Source: Symsagittifera roscoffensis (taxonomy: Eukaryota; Xenacoelomorpha; Acoela; Convolutidae). From it: a stretch of 64,000 nucleotides of DNA. Shown piece after piece: positions 21,804 through 32,878 of the stretch (position 1 is its first letter; every line of letters begins with the position of its first letter). Location of the stretch: positions 28,959,301 to 29,023,300 of the forward strand of contig NC_087066.1 of NCBI RefSeq assembly GCF_963678635.1. Direction: 5' to 3'. The notes below the pieces were generated by a model. That model was not told the DNA's origin, made no database searches, and saw only the letters and a program-made list of their open reading frames with translations. Made by a program: the position numbers and the translations under genes.

Positions 21804-22153
21804 CTTTGGCAAGCTCTCTTGTGCGGACGACGTTTGAGTCGTCATAGTGAGCACAGTCGTGATACCCAGTGCCACCCTGGCAGTCGAGGCAGTGGCATCG
21901 ATCCAGAACGAGATCCAACTGAGACAGACAATCAGCAGTGTCGGAATATAAGTCTGGATTATGTAATAACCAGTCTGACGTTGAAGTTTAATGAGCGCCT
22001 CGACGCAGGGGTATTCGCCGGTGCTGTACATCCGGGTGCATATCTCGGTCCAGTAAGACTGGATGAAGAACTGGGGCAGCTCAACTGATTCTTCGATGTT
22101 CATGGCGATCCCTTCGGCCCATTTAAAGTCAATATCACGAGTGGTGAACGCAT
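21804..22153 (-). CDS. Chloride channel exon: loop C, TM1 and TM2
   Basis: The acceptor TTTTCCAG gives phase 1 entry; the donor is AAG/GTCGGT. Loop C has Cys residues 11 apart (ICTRMYSTGEYPC), the extra disulfide of glycine receptors. TM1 is GYYIIQTYIPTLLIVCLSWI. The TM1-TM2 turn and TM2 read FWIDATASTARVALGITTVL. Arg 0' and Ala -1' of anion channels are kept, Thr 6' (picrotoxin site) is kept, and the usual Pro at -2' is Thr. At 350 bp it looks like a fusion of two exons that are separate in vertebrates. Confidence 0.93.
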
Positions 22154-22382
22154 CTGGAAAACATAAGAATTCCAGTAAATTGCATAAACTAAACTTTAAA
22201 ATTGTAAAAGTCTCTATATTGTTATGAAGTTGACGGTAGATTGTACTAATAAAAATGATAATGAAATGATAGTTGAAATCTTTCATGAAACGGCCGTTTT
22301 TTTCCTTTTATGTAAGTTTTTCTCTTTAAAGGTCAAAAACAGGTGTACATTGAGTTAAATCATGAGAAAAACAGCAACTCAC

Positions 22383-22465
22383 AGCTCTCTAGTTGTATTT
22401 TGCAGATCTGTTGATCCATCGGGAAGCGATGCAGCTTCATGTTGCACGCCAAAGTCAAACTCAAC
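22383..22465 (-). CDS. Chloride channel exon: Cys-loop
   Basis: The 83-bp exon has acceptor TTTTCTAG and donor AGCT/GTGAG. It reads LSLTLACNMKLHRFPMDQQI, then CKIQLES. The two Cys flank 13 residues and the FPMD core is intact. The phases (2 in, 1 out) match neighbouring exons. This exon size is the same as in vertebrate GlyR genes. Confidence 0.93.
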
Positions 22466-22639
22466 CTAGAAAAGTTTTAATGAAACCCGAAACTTTTGGA
22501 AGAAAGTTCATGTATTAGTCAATCTCTAAATAGTAGTGCGCTGACTTGGCCTTGACCGATTATCATTCGTGACTATGAACAAATACAGCCTAAAAGTAAC
22601 TCTTAAAAACCCAAACTGGTGTAACTGATGTAATTTTGT

Positions 22640-22710
22640 AGCGCCGACTCTCGGCAGCACTGGCTAGCCTTTAGAGACGTAAGTTCGAGTCCTCTGGCCG
22701 TTTGCCTTAT
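22640..22710 (+). repeat. Possible tRNA-like/SINE internal promoter
   Basis: AAGTTCGAGTCCT at about 22681 resembles a Pol III B box. CGGCAGCACTGG about 34 bp upstream is a weak A-box match. A GCCGACTCTCGGC hairpin precedes it. No cloverleaf folds convincingly, so at best a tRNA-derived SINE head or pseudo-tRNA within the channel intron. Confidence 0.2.
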
Positions 22711-22988
22711 TTGCTCATCAGTTTGTTAAGTAGTAAAGTATGGTTGGTTTCAGTAGTGGATTTAGGTGGTAGGGAAATTCCGACATCCACGCTCCCGGTT
22801 ACCTTGTTTTGTAAACGAGGCTGAGCCAAATCATACAGAGACATAGCAAAAACACACTCCAAAAAATTCGTTTATTTTTTTGTTACACATCTCTGAAAGC
22901 CAAATATTGAGGATCTTTTTGAACGCCGTAATAACCATTTCTCAAAAACATTCAGAATTGTTTGACGTTTTTGGTCATCAGCTACGCT

Positions 22989-23304
22989 CAGGGGCGGATC
23001 TAGCATTTTCTCGAGGGGGGATTGATTTTAAAAAACGTTCGAAAATTTTGTCGACCTTTTTTTATTTAAATTGATTATCCGAGCTCTCCCAAAGCACTAA
23101 AAAGACCCTGTTTTGGCAAAATTGTCTGCGCCGCAGGCAAATTTTGGAAAAAATAGGCCAAAAAAGGCGTTAAAAAATTAGCAAGCATTGGCGCCAAAGG
23201 CCCTTTTAGAAAAATTTCAGGGTCCGTCAGCCAAAATGGAAATCTCAAAATAGTACAAAAGAAAACCCCGCTCCACTGCCCTCCCCCCCTCAAATCCGCT
23301 GCTG
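22989..23304 (+). mobile_element. hAT-like MITE, copy 2 (in channel intron)
   Basis: 316 bp. It begins CAGGGGCGGATCTAGCATTT and ends AAATCCGCTGCTG, inverted repeats of each other at 10 of about 12 positions. Flanks GCTACGCT (22981-22988) and GCTACGTG (23305-23312) look like a decayed 8-bp target duplication, as expected for hAT elements. It is non-coding. Family members are at 18889 and 54586. Confidence 0.75.
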
Positions 23305-23334
23305 GCTACGTGCCCGATGACCACAGATACCAAC

Positions 23335-23555
23335 CTCTGACTAAGCAACACATCTCCAGTGGGCGAAATACGCAACAGTTTGTTGTCCTTGGTGACAGAG
23401 TGGAAATTAGCCGACTTCTCATTCACCACAAACAAGTCAGGAACCCACAGACTCTTCAGGAGGGACACATCCACATTCACTGGCTCTGACCCATCAGTGA
23501 ACTGGAGTCTGGGGTCATTCCACAGCTGGCGTAAGAACACAGTCACGCGGTAGTC
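23335..23555 (-). CDS. Chloride channel exon: ligand-binding domain beta strands
   Basis: The acceptor TCCACTTCAG precedes GACTACCGC; the donor is CAGAG/GTTGGT. It encodes [19 protein letters not shown], then [20 protein letters not shown], and [22 protein letters not shown] and W.PD.F..NEKSA are hallmark GlyR/GABA-R blocks. The 221 bp is close to the roughly 224 bp of vertebrate GlyR. A MITE ends 30 bp beyond the donor. Confidence 0.92.
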
Positions 23556-25369
23556 CTGAAGTGGAAATATCCCAACATATTACTTTTTGGTCTCTGCGGT
23601 CTACGCAAAATAAAGTCATAAGCGATCATCGAAATGGATCGAGTGATATTTCATATAAAAACAGTTTCAGTCATGTTTTTTTGAACTTTTTTTGACTTTT
23701 TTGTTTTTTTAATCAATTTTTGAAGAAAAGGTTTTTGAATAGGTTTAATTTAACTTGGCTGTCAAAACTGTTTCAGTTTACGGTGGAAAAAAAACGACAC
23801 AGTTTAGAAAAGAATATTTTTTGTAGATTTTGTATCGATGTGGCCGGAGATTTTTAATAAATTTTAGATAAACTTGACGAATAATTGAATAATAACCAAA
23901 AAAAAACTATGAACTTTCTGAGCACTATTTTGTGGTTAAGCGGGCTATGTAACCAAAACACTGCTTCGTTTTGCAAGACTTTCTTTTGAAGTTTTTTTTT
24001 TGAAAATGAGTGCTATTAACTCCGACCCCATGGTTGTGTTTAAACGAATTTTGCAGGGCTCTTGCAATATCTTGCAAGATAATCTTCCTTGATCGAACAG
24101 GTCACATGATTTCTTCAGCCGTTTCCGGAGAAATGCCACTCTGTTTCCCTGATTAAGATTCATTATGCAATTTCTATGCTGTGTTGTCTACTATCAAAAG
24201 AGTGACAATGAATATGGCCGAGGGTCCTTTTTTCACGCAACTCCAGGTGCTTTAATGCAGACCCGTAATTGATGCTTTGTTTCGCAATATTAAAAAGTTT
24301 TTGGTTCGGCTCCCAAAACCAATTAGCGTATGGAAATATTCTAATTGTTTTTGCTTTTCAGACTATTTAAGATTGAAAGAGTCGTACTTGTGACAGTTGT
24401 GTAACCTCAAAATATGTGTGGAATCTGTTATATCTCAAGTTTTTCTATTTAATTAGTTTCCTTGTTTTTTTTAAGAACTAATAACAATTGTCAAGCATAT
24501 TATTGTTTTCGTGTTCATTTCGTGTTCATGAGTTTAAGTCAATTAACTTATAGTTTGTCAAGCATATTATAGTTTTCGTGTTCACGAGTTTAAGTCAATT
24601 AACTTCTGTCTTTTTTGGAATGTTTTCACTTTCTTGTCGTTTTTCGTCGTCGCATATATGCGTGCAACTTATATATGCCTTGATGTTGTTGAAACTAAGC
24701 ATCAAACAGTAGTGCACTGTACAGTCAGCAATATTTTGCAATCGCAAAATAAAATTGAAAAAGCGGGAAGGGTTGGGGTGGGGTGTCCCCTAGCTTAGTC
24801 CTAAGCTATGTCGAGGTGAGTGTGCTAGCTTGTCGAGTTGGCTGTCTGAGTTGAAGTCGTCGGCTGTCGAGATGAGGTTCACAGGATGTCAAATTGAGGT
24901 TTCTCTGTTGTCCTGAGCTCACTCTTCAAAAGTGAGCAAAGTTCGGCTACGCATGTCAAAGTTCGGCTACGGAAAAGAAAGTTGATGTGTGCTAATTGAA
25001 GGAACTGCTCGATTGTTGCAGTTGATCATGCTCCAGAGTAAAATTCAGATCTGATGAATCAAGATGATTGGCTGGTCGTTGTTTTCCGCTATTCCTTGTC
25101 AAAGAAGATTGACTAGTCGTTGTCGTTATCCAAGTAATTACAAGTGGAAGAAATCTGGTTGCATTAAGAAATTTGTGTAGAGAAGATGAGAGCAAAAATG
25201 AATATTGGAGTAAACATTATCAGAGTGTGCTCCCGGCCAAAAAGCTGTTGTTGCGTATCAGGTGTTGTTGTCAACTAAAACGTATTTCTGGCGCAGCGTG
25301 TATCGTCGTTGTTGTATATCTAAATTCATTTAGGAAGGCAAAGCTGGCAGGCTCTTCCGTTTTTCCTTT

Positions 25370-27226
25370 TCAGAATGTCGGCATTGGAGGGGATGCTCTA
25401 GTTTGATTGCTGCTCTTTGGCGTGGATTGTTCAGTGTTGAATTCTGGACAAACAGGAGCGAGGCGTATTACTGGTATTTGAACACTTCCATGGCAGGGTC
25501 TAACGTTGTATTGTCGTATTACATTGTCGCCAGCTGGGATCGGTGACTCTACGCAACCTAGCGCCATAATTCACAAGGAGTTAGAGCTTCTAAAATCAAA
25601 ACGGGTTGTCCATTCGAATTAGGCTGATTTTTCGAGGTTCATTTCTGTCGGGAAAGCAGAGTTGGGTTGAACTCTTGCACTAGGCGGTTCCAAACATGGT
25701 CTGATAGCTGCTGTATAAATTTCCATTTTTTAAATCAAATTAATGGCTTGAATTATTTCTGCGAGGCATGCTGGCCAAAATTCTTCAAAGAAGGAAATAT
25801 CGCAGGGAGAAGACGATACAGTCGTGATGGGTCGTTTATTCATAAACTGTGCAATCTCGCACAGCATGGTGTTGAAATTATCATCTCTGAGGGCGTTAGA
25901 TACAATGATGGCGTATAGAGAGGTTTTGACGCTACGAATGATACGTTTACAGGCGCGATCGATGAAGACATTGAACACTTTGAACACTATGTGGTGCATA
26001 GGCGGGGTTGATTTACGAAGATGTCTGGTGATATCCAAAAATTTGGTTCATCGAGGAGCTGTCGAACGCGGTCATCAGTTCTTTTTCGGCTGCTGTAACG
26101 TTCTTTGCGTTGTCAAAGCGGATGTCTGAAGGGGTGCCTCTTCTTGCAAAGAAGCGGCGGAGGGCTGTTAGAATTGCGTCGGATGATAGGCCATGGCACA
26201 TTTCCAGATGAACTGCGCGAGTCTTCATGCCGGTAAAAATCAGTCCATACCGTTTGCTATGGGTGATTGAATTGTTTGACGCGAAGGGTCCAAATGGTCA
26301 AGACCAATTTGCTGAAAAAGGAATGGCTTATCTGATGGAAATCGACATGACGGGAGAGGAGACATTTCAGGATCGAGTGCACAGGCGAGCTGGCGTCGGC
26401 AGTCGTAAGTACTGTTGTACCTTTACGTATTTGAGATCTGGCAGGCAGAATCCAATAGTCAGCTTGAAGTGTGATGCGTGTATGCTCGGGTTGGAATGCT
26501 TATGAGAGATGTGAACATGTTGTACGAGGAGGTAAATTGCTGGGTGTTTTCCATCTAAAATAACGGGAAACTTTGAACAATAAGCAAGTCATGGCTTTTG
26601 TATTTTCCTTTGGCTCGCATTATGTTTGGTTCTTCGAGAAAAGGCAAGAGGGGTCGGATTCGGCTAGATGTAGCAACGATATTTCGCTTTGGGACATCTT
26701 TTAGCTCGTTCGGAAAAGAGTCTTGTTGAGATTTTTTGACGAGAAATTTCATTAACAATATGATGTCAGAGGCGTTCAGGGTGATGCCATGATGCTGATT
26801 TTCTTCAGTTGTCAAAGGAGGCGAGGTTGCTGAGGTTGAAAACCGAATCAAGTTATGTTGACGAGGTTTCTGATGAGGGGTTTGAGATACTGATTGACCA
26901 ATTGAAGATTCGCTGGTTGAGTTTCTAAACAGTGCGGCAGCAATAAGAACAAAAGCTGTTGCGCGGAGAAGGGGGTTCCACTTCAAAAATCGTTTGTAAC
27001 TGATGCAGGAGCTGCTAAACATGGGGTCTTGGAAGGCTCTCACATAGCAAGAGTGATGCTGATCGGGCAAACATTTTTCGGTTACACTGAAAACGCAATC
27101 ATGTTGTCTCTCGCTTTCCACAGTGTTTGAAGGGGAGGCTATTCCAGAGGGTTGTTTGGGCCAAGCATCTTCTAGCTGAGGAATGATATCTGGTCCATTG
27201 AACCAACGTCTGTTAAGGTTGAACAC
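25370..27226 (-). pseudogene. BEL/Pao integrase (left arm)
   Basis: 27226-26555 is the linker (LNRRWFNGPDIIPQLEDAWP). The zinc domain lies near 26.5-26.25 kb (QHVHISHKHSNPS). The core 26228-26013 reads TRAVHLEMCHGLSSDAILTA, FFARRGTPSDIRFDNAKNV. The rest of the core is 26038-25730, and the C-terminal domain 25567-25370 reads VIRQYNVRPCHGSVQIPVIR. It is broken into frames. The purine tract starts right after the stop. Confidence 0.85.
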
Positions 27227-27247
27227 TGAAAAGGAGATTCCACGAGT

Positions 27248-27691
27248 TCAATCATCGGCGGGGTTGAGGTAACCTGGCCAGTGTTTCTGGAGATACTGGA
27301 GGTCACATAGTAGATTGGGTGACCTCCAGTATCTCTGATACAGGATTTGCAATAAAGATTTGTTATCTTTTGTCTGATCCATGAATCCATTGAAAACTGT
27401 GCTGCTATCGGTCCAGAGATAAGTGTAGCTTAATGAGAAGCGTTGTTGTTGCCTAATGAAACTGGGAAGATGGGCACAAAACAGAGCTGCTTGGAGTTCC
27501 ATTTTCGTGATGGTGCATTGTTTCAGCGGGGCTACTCGTGCCTTGCCTAAATCAAACGTAATTTTGGGCCTTGTATCGGAAACCGTTGAGTAAACAAGGT
27601 AAGATACTGAATGAAGAGCTGCGTATGAGGCATCTGAAAAGATTTGCAAGATAAATTCTGAGGTGAGCTCTGCGAAATAATTGCGAGGCAC
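27248..27691 (-). pseudogene. BEL/Pao RNase H domain (left arm)
   Basis: An open frame of 147 residues: FSDASYAALHSVSYLVY (first Asp), VAPLKQCTITKMELQAALF (catalytic Glu) and YTYLWTDSSTVFNGF (third Asp). The layout is that of BEL RNase H. It ends within the LNPADD motif that normally precedes integrase. The enzyme would remove RNA from the RNA/DNA hybrid. Confidence 0.85.
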
Positions 27692-27739
27692 GTGGAGCGG
27701 TTGAAGGTTGTCGGTTTCTTGGAGAAGATCAAAGAGCTC

Positions 27740-28615
27740 AGTTAGGTCCGCTTTGGTAATTTGATCGTCCCATTTTAGTCCTTTTCTCCAAATGTTCTGC
27801 TGTAGAATTCGTAGGCGAATTGTGACAGGTGCGGCGAAGCCAATAGGGTCGAATAGGGAGGATGAAGTATGCAGAAGGTTGCGCTGCGTTGGCTTCTTCC
27901 TTTCCAGATCCTGAAATTTCTTCGGCTCAGAAACTGGTGAATCAGAGGAAATGTTTCATTCAATTTCCAATATACGTTTTGTCGTTCTGGGGTCATTCCA
28001 TTCGTTGTGAGATTTGGCGCGGTGTTGCTGAGGTATTGCACTTAAAATCTCTGGGCTTGTAGTGATCCACTTAGTCAAGTTGAAACTACCTGTGGCGAGT
28101 ACCTTTCGCAAATCAGTAGATAGTTGCAATGCTCTTTCCACGGTGTTGGTTGACTCGTAAAATTCGTCCATGTAGAAGTTGGTGTCGATTAAGTATCTGT
28201 TGTGGGGGTAATCGTTGTTGTTTTCGTCACCACATCTTTGGAGAGTTCACAAATTGGCGAGCGTTTAGCTCCAAAAACGAAACGAGTATACTCGTAAAAA
28301 TCTGGTTGAGTTTTTCACCAGATGAATCTGAGAAATTTCCTGTCTTTGGGTCTGACGGAAACTTGCATGTACATGCTTTCAATGTCTGCTTTGATTGGAT
28401 ACTTCCGTTCTCAAAATTGGCAAATAACGGCAAGTAGGTTGCTTAGGAGGTCCAGGCTTAATTGGCTTCGTCACTCCATGCTCTGGCAGTATCCATCCTG
28501 CTGAAGGAATTTCTTCGTTTGGAAGTTTTTGAATGTTTTCCTTAGTCAAATTGTTTGTGATTGTGTCCTGGTACATTGCAAGCTTTTCGCGGTCGTTGAG
28601 AAAGCGGGTTTTCAT
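27740..28615 (-). pseudogene. BEL/Pao reverse transcriptase (left arm)
   Basis: Frames 28379-28615 (LNDREKLAMYQDTITNNLTK, then WILPEHGVTKP), 28227-28433 and 27956-28171. The catalytic loop reads TNFYMDEFYES, where YMDE replaces the usual Y-x-DD of the family. STNTVERALQLSTDLRKVL follows, typical after the BEL catalytic loop. Multiple frameshifts break it. Confidence 0.8.
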
Positions 28616-28639
28616 TTTCTTGAATTGTTAAGCGGCAGC

Positions 28640-29450
28640 AAAGTAGTTGTTGGGAAGGCAGGCGTTCGGTTTTTTTCAGAGAAGTCCAACTTGATACCTT
28701 CCTTCCGTGTAGGTGATAGTCTGCCGAAGGGTCTCACGTTTTTTTGTCATTGGAGAGAATTACCTCCGGAGACGTTCCATAAGTTTCCATTTTTCGGGTT
28801 GACGCTATTAGTTCGGAAAGGTGTGCGTCTTCGTTGATGTCGTTGTGGTGAAAAGAGTGGGCTCGGAAAACTGAACTCCCGAGTATGTCGACTGTTGGAC
28901 CACCAATTGTCCAAACAAGAGGTATGGAAATTGCACGTGGTGCATTTTCTGGTCCTCTTATTTTAGCTTGAGATGTAACAAGATCAATGTTATTGGTTCC
29001 AATGAGAATTGAAACGTGCTCGTCAAGCTGAACCTAGAAGATGATCAACCCGACAAACTCAACAGCATCTGCAGCAGTTACCATCATCTGAAGGAAATCA
29101 ATTTTGAAAACTGGAAAATTGATATCCTTTAGATGATGGTAACTGCTGCAGATGCTGCTGAGTTTGTCGGGTTGAACATCTTCTAGGTTCAGCTTGTCGA
29201 GCACGTAAGCACGTTTCACTAGAAACTGCTCGTTGAGGTTACCCAACGGATGAATGTTCAATTCAACCGATCAGGCTTTGATTTGTTTCAAATCATGAAA
29301 TCCTTCCATGAAGAGTTCTTCTGTTTCGAGGCTTTCGTCAAACTGAGGAGATTCGGATGTCAGGTGAAGCAAGTAACTGTCATTGCCTTCATTGTCAAGA
29401 AAACCATGTGTTATTATACTTGCGTTGTTTCGATTTGTAACTGGTAGATA
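28640..29450 (-). pseudogene. BEL/Pao protease region (left arm), with snapback insertion
   Basis: The minus strand reads AYVLDKLNLEDVQPDKLSSI in 29034-29261. The right arm has the same block at 31186-31395. In the left arm this block is followed at once by its own reverse complement (see the inverted repeat at 29016-29204), so the frame turns into nonsense. The protease active-site block is damaged here; the right arm shows it better. Confidence 0.6.
29016..29204. repeat. Near-perfect 85-90-bp inverted repeat (snapback) inside BEL left arm
   Basis: 29016-29105 (from GTGCTCGTCAAGCTGAACC) and 29118-29204 (ending GGTTCAGCTTGTCGAGCAC) are inverted copies around a loop of about a dozen bases. 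The right arm has only one copy, so this is a local inverted duplication, typical of template switching. Confidence 0.8.
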
Positions 29451-29483
29451 GAGCAGTAATGAGTTTTCGAAGCGTTTCTGTTG

Positions 29484-30138
29484 TCAGTTGACTGAATTGT
29501 CTGGTCTGTCTGAAGCTAGGTATTGCGGTGAGAAAAAATTTCGAGTGCTGTTTGTGTTTTGCTGTTGATGAGTGCTGCTATGATGTTGTCTGTTGCAATT
29601 GATGCATGTTCGCTTAGAAATGGATTCTTTTACCATCTGTTGTCCAAGACAATATAGACAAAGGTTTTTTGCATGGATAAGCTTTCGCTCATCGTCAATT
29701 GTTAAATATTTATACTTAAGACATTGTGAGGGGGCGATGATCCAGGTCACAAAAAGCGCACGGAGTTCGTCTTTTTTCAGTTTTTTTTTGTGTCCCACGG
29801 AAGTCTGTCCTGGCACGTTTGAGGCTGGTTGCCTCGATGGTTGTTGCTTTGACGTTGGTTGTTTCTTTGTTGACTAGATGAAGAAGGTTGCCTAGATGAG
29901 GAAATGAAGTTTTTCTAGGTAGATTGTCACAAGCTAAGGCGAATTGCCTGAGTCAATGACTAAAATTGATGAGGCTGGGCTGCTGAATGCTGTTCTTGAT
30001 GATGTGTTGGGTCCAATGTAACCGCTCGAAGTGGTGAAGTTTGTTGGCTGCAAATTGCACGTAAATGTTGGAGTTCAGGTCGTTGGTGAATCCAAATGTC
30101 TGAAAAGTTTCCGCAAGATTGCAAACAGACTCGCTCAT
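29484..30138 (-). pseudogene. BEL/Pao gag (left arm)
   Basis: The 5' frame 30138-29953 reads NSNIYVQFAANKLHHFERLH. After several breaks, 29816-29484 carries a zinc-knuckle region: CLYCLGQQMVKESISKRTC, INCNRQHHSSTHQQQN (Cys-x2-Cys pairs with a following HH). This is the DUF1759-like/zinc-knuckle layout of BEL gag. The upstream part of gag is missing. Confidence 0.75.
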
Positions 30139-30808
30139 TAAGCTATCGCCGGATACTCATGCAACAGCGCTACGTATGCAACAGTTCTTCAAGAACTCGA
30201 AGTATGATTAATAAGACCAGACGTAACTGTCAAAAACTATTTAAACAAGCTACAACAACTCAACATAAGCAATCCTTCAACGCAACATAAGCAATCGTTT
30301 ATGGATTTTTTCTTTTTCATTTGCAATCTTGTGGAAACTTTCAGAGACTTAGATTCACCAACGACCTGAACTCCAACATTTACGTGCAATTTGCAGCCAA
30401 CAAACTTCACCACTTCGAGCGACTAGATTGGACCCAACACATCATCAACAACAGCATTCAGCAGCCCAGCTTCATCACTTTTAGTCATTGGCTCAGACAA
30501 TTCGCCTTAGCTTGTGACTATCTACCCCAGAAAAACTTCACTTCCTCATCTAGCCAACCTTCTTAATCAAGTCAACAAAGAAACAGTGAACGTCAAAGCA
30601 ACAATTATCGCGGCAAGCAGCCTCAAATACGCAACAACAGATTTTCGGAGAACACAAAAAGACCGCAAAAAAGGCGAACTTCTTTTCGCTTTTTTTGTGA
30701 CCTGGATCATCAACCCTCACAATGACTTTGTACAAAGATTTAACAATTGACGATAAGTGAAAGTTTTTTCATGCGAAAGGTTTTCTTCTAAATTTTCTCG
30801 GACAACAC

Positions 30809-31395
30809 ATGGTAAAAGGTTGCATTTCGATGCGAACCTGCATCACTTGCAACAGACAACATCATAGCAGCATTCATCAACAGCAAAACCCAAAAAGCAG
30901 TCGAAGATTTTCCTCAACGCAGCAACTAGCTTCAGACACACCAGAAAATTCAGTTAACCTTCAGCAGAGACGCTTAGAAAACTCATTACTGCTCTTTGTA
31001 CCAGTTAAAAATCGAAACAAGGCAAGTATATTAACACATGGTTTTCTTGACATTGGAGGCAATGACAGTTACTTGCTTCACCTGACATCCGACACTCCTC
31101 AGTTTGACGAAAGCCTCGAAAAAGAAGAATTCTTCATGGATGGATTTCATGATTCGAAACAAATCTCAAAGCACGATCGGTTGAATTGAACATTCATCCG
31201 TTGGGTAACCTCAGTGGGCAATTTCTAGTGAAACGTACTTATGTGCTCGACAAGCCAAACCTAGAAGATGATCAACCCGACAAACTCAACAGCATCTGCA
31301 GCAGTTACGATCATCTAAAGGACATCAACTTTCCAGATTCCGACAACAACCAAGTTTCAATTCTCATTGGAAGCGACAGAAGGACCAGAAAGTGA
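30809..31395 (+). pseudogene. BEL/Pao zinc knuckle and protease (right arm)
   Basis: 30809-31189 reads RTCITCNRQHHSSIHQQQN (zinc knuckle), then THGFLDIGGNDSYLLHL, where LDIGG stands at the retropepsin active site (usually DTG/DSG). 31186-31395 continues with LGNLSGQFLVKRTYVLDKPN. This is the better-preserved copy of the region that is inverted-duplicated in the left arm. Confidence 0.7.
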
Positions 31396-32878
31396 ACCAC
31401 GTGCAATTTCCACACCTCTTGTTTAGACAATTGGTGGTACAACAGCCGAAACTCGGGAATTCAGTTTTCCGAGCATACGCTTCTCACCACAACGACATCA
31501 ACGAAGGCGTAAACCTTTCAAAATTACTAGTGTCAACCTGGACAATGGAAACTTATGGAACCTGTCCGGAGGTAACTCTCTCTAAAGACAAAAAACACGC
31601 CATTGAGACCCTTCGGAAGACTATCACCTTCACGGAAGGAAAGTATCAAATTGTACTTCTCTGAAAAAACCGAACACCTGTCTTCCCAACAACTATTTTG
31701 CTGCCGCTCAACAATTCAAGATAATGAAAACCCGCCTTGTCAACGACCCCGACAAGCTTGCAATGTACCAGGACACAATCACAAACGATTTGATCAAGAA
31801 AAACATTCAAAAATTTCCAATCGAAGAAATTCCCTCCCTCAACAGGATGGATACTGTCGAGGCATGGAGTGACGAACCCAAAAAGCCTGAAAAAGAGGAG
31901 TTTGACTAAAAGACTTGCTTTTATCTGGACCGGACTGGCTAAGCAGCCTACTTGCCGTTATTTGCCGTTTTCGAGGACGGAAGTATCCCATTAAAGCAGA
32001 CAATGAAAGCATGTAAATGCAAGTTTCATTCAGACCCGAAGACAGGAATTTTCTCAGATTCATCTGGGGAAAAACTAAGCAAAATTTTTACGAGTATACT
32101 CGTTTCGTTTTTGGAGCTAAATGCTCGCCAACTTGTCAACTCTCCAAACATGTGGTGACGACAACAAAAACGATTACCGCCAAAACAAATAAATTGATTT
32201 ACGCAAGGCCCGAGTAGCCCCGTTGAAACAACACACCTTCACGAAACTGGAACTCCAAGCAGCTCTGTTTGGTGCCCGTCTTGCTCTTTTCATTTAGCAA
32301 CAACAACGTTTCTCTGCAAACCACACTTATCTCTGGACCAATAGCAGCACAATTTTGCAGTGGATTCGTGGATCAGACAAAAGACAAAAATCTTTGTTGC
32401 AAATCCTGTAGAAGAGATACTGGAGATCACCCAATCTAATTAGTGGAAACACTGGCCAGGTTACCTCAACCCCGCCGATGATTGAACTCGTGGAATCCCC
32501 TTTTCAGGGTTCAACCTTAACAGCCAATGGTTCAATGGACCAGATTTAATTCTTCAGCTAGAAGATGCTTGGACCAAACAGCCCTTTGAAACAGTCTCCC
32601 CTTCAAGCACTGTGGAAAGCGACAGACAATATGATTGCGTTTTCAATCTTACCAAAAAATGTTTTCCCGATCAGCATCACTCTTGCTTTGTGACAGCCTT
32701 GCAATATCCCATGGTTAGCAGCTCTTGTATCAATAACGAACGCTTTTTAAAGTGAAACCGCCTTCGCGCAACAAGTTTTGTTCTTATTGCCACCGCACTG
32801 TTTAGAAACTCAAGCAGCTAATCTTCAATTGATCGATCAGTATCTCAAACCCCTCATCAGAAACCTTGTCAACATAAT

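Larger units (their letters stand above)
24480..30138 (-). mobile_element. BEL/Pao element, left arm of intronic palindrome
   Basis: On the minus strand: gag (30138-29484), protease region (29.45-28.65 kb), RT (28.6-27.75), RNase H (27691-27248), integrase (27226-25370), purine tract 25352-25371 (GAAAAGGAAAAACGGAAGAG), then an LTR-like end to about 24.48 kb. No 5' LTR is present: gag abuts the palindrome centre. It is broken by many frameshifts. The outer end has a tandem duplication of TGTCAAGCATATTA...AATTAACTT. It is inserted in the sense orientation of the channel gene. Confidence 0.85.
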
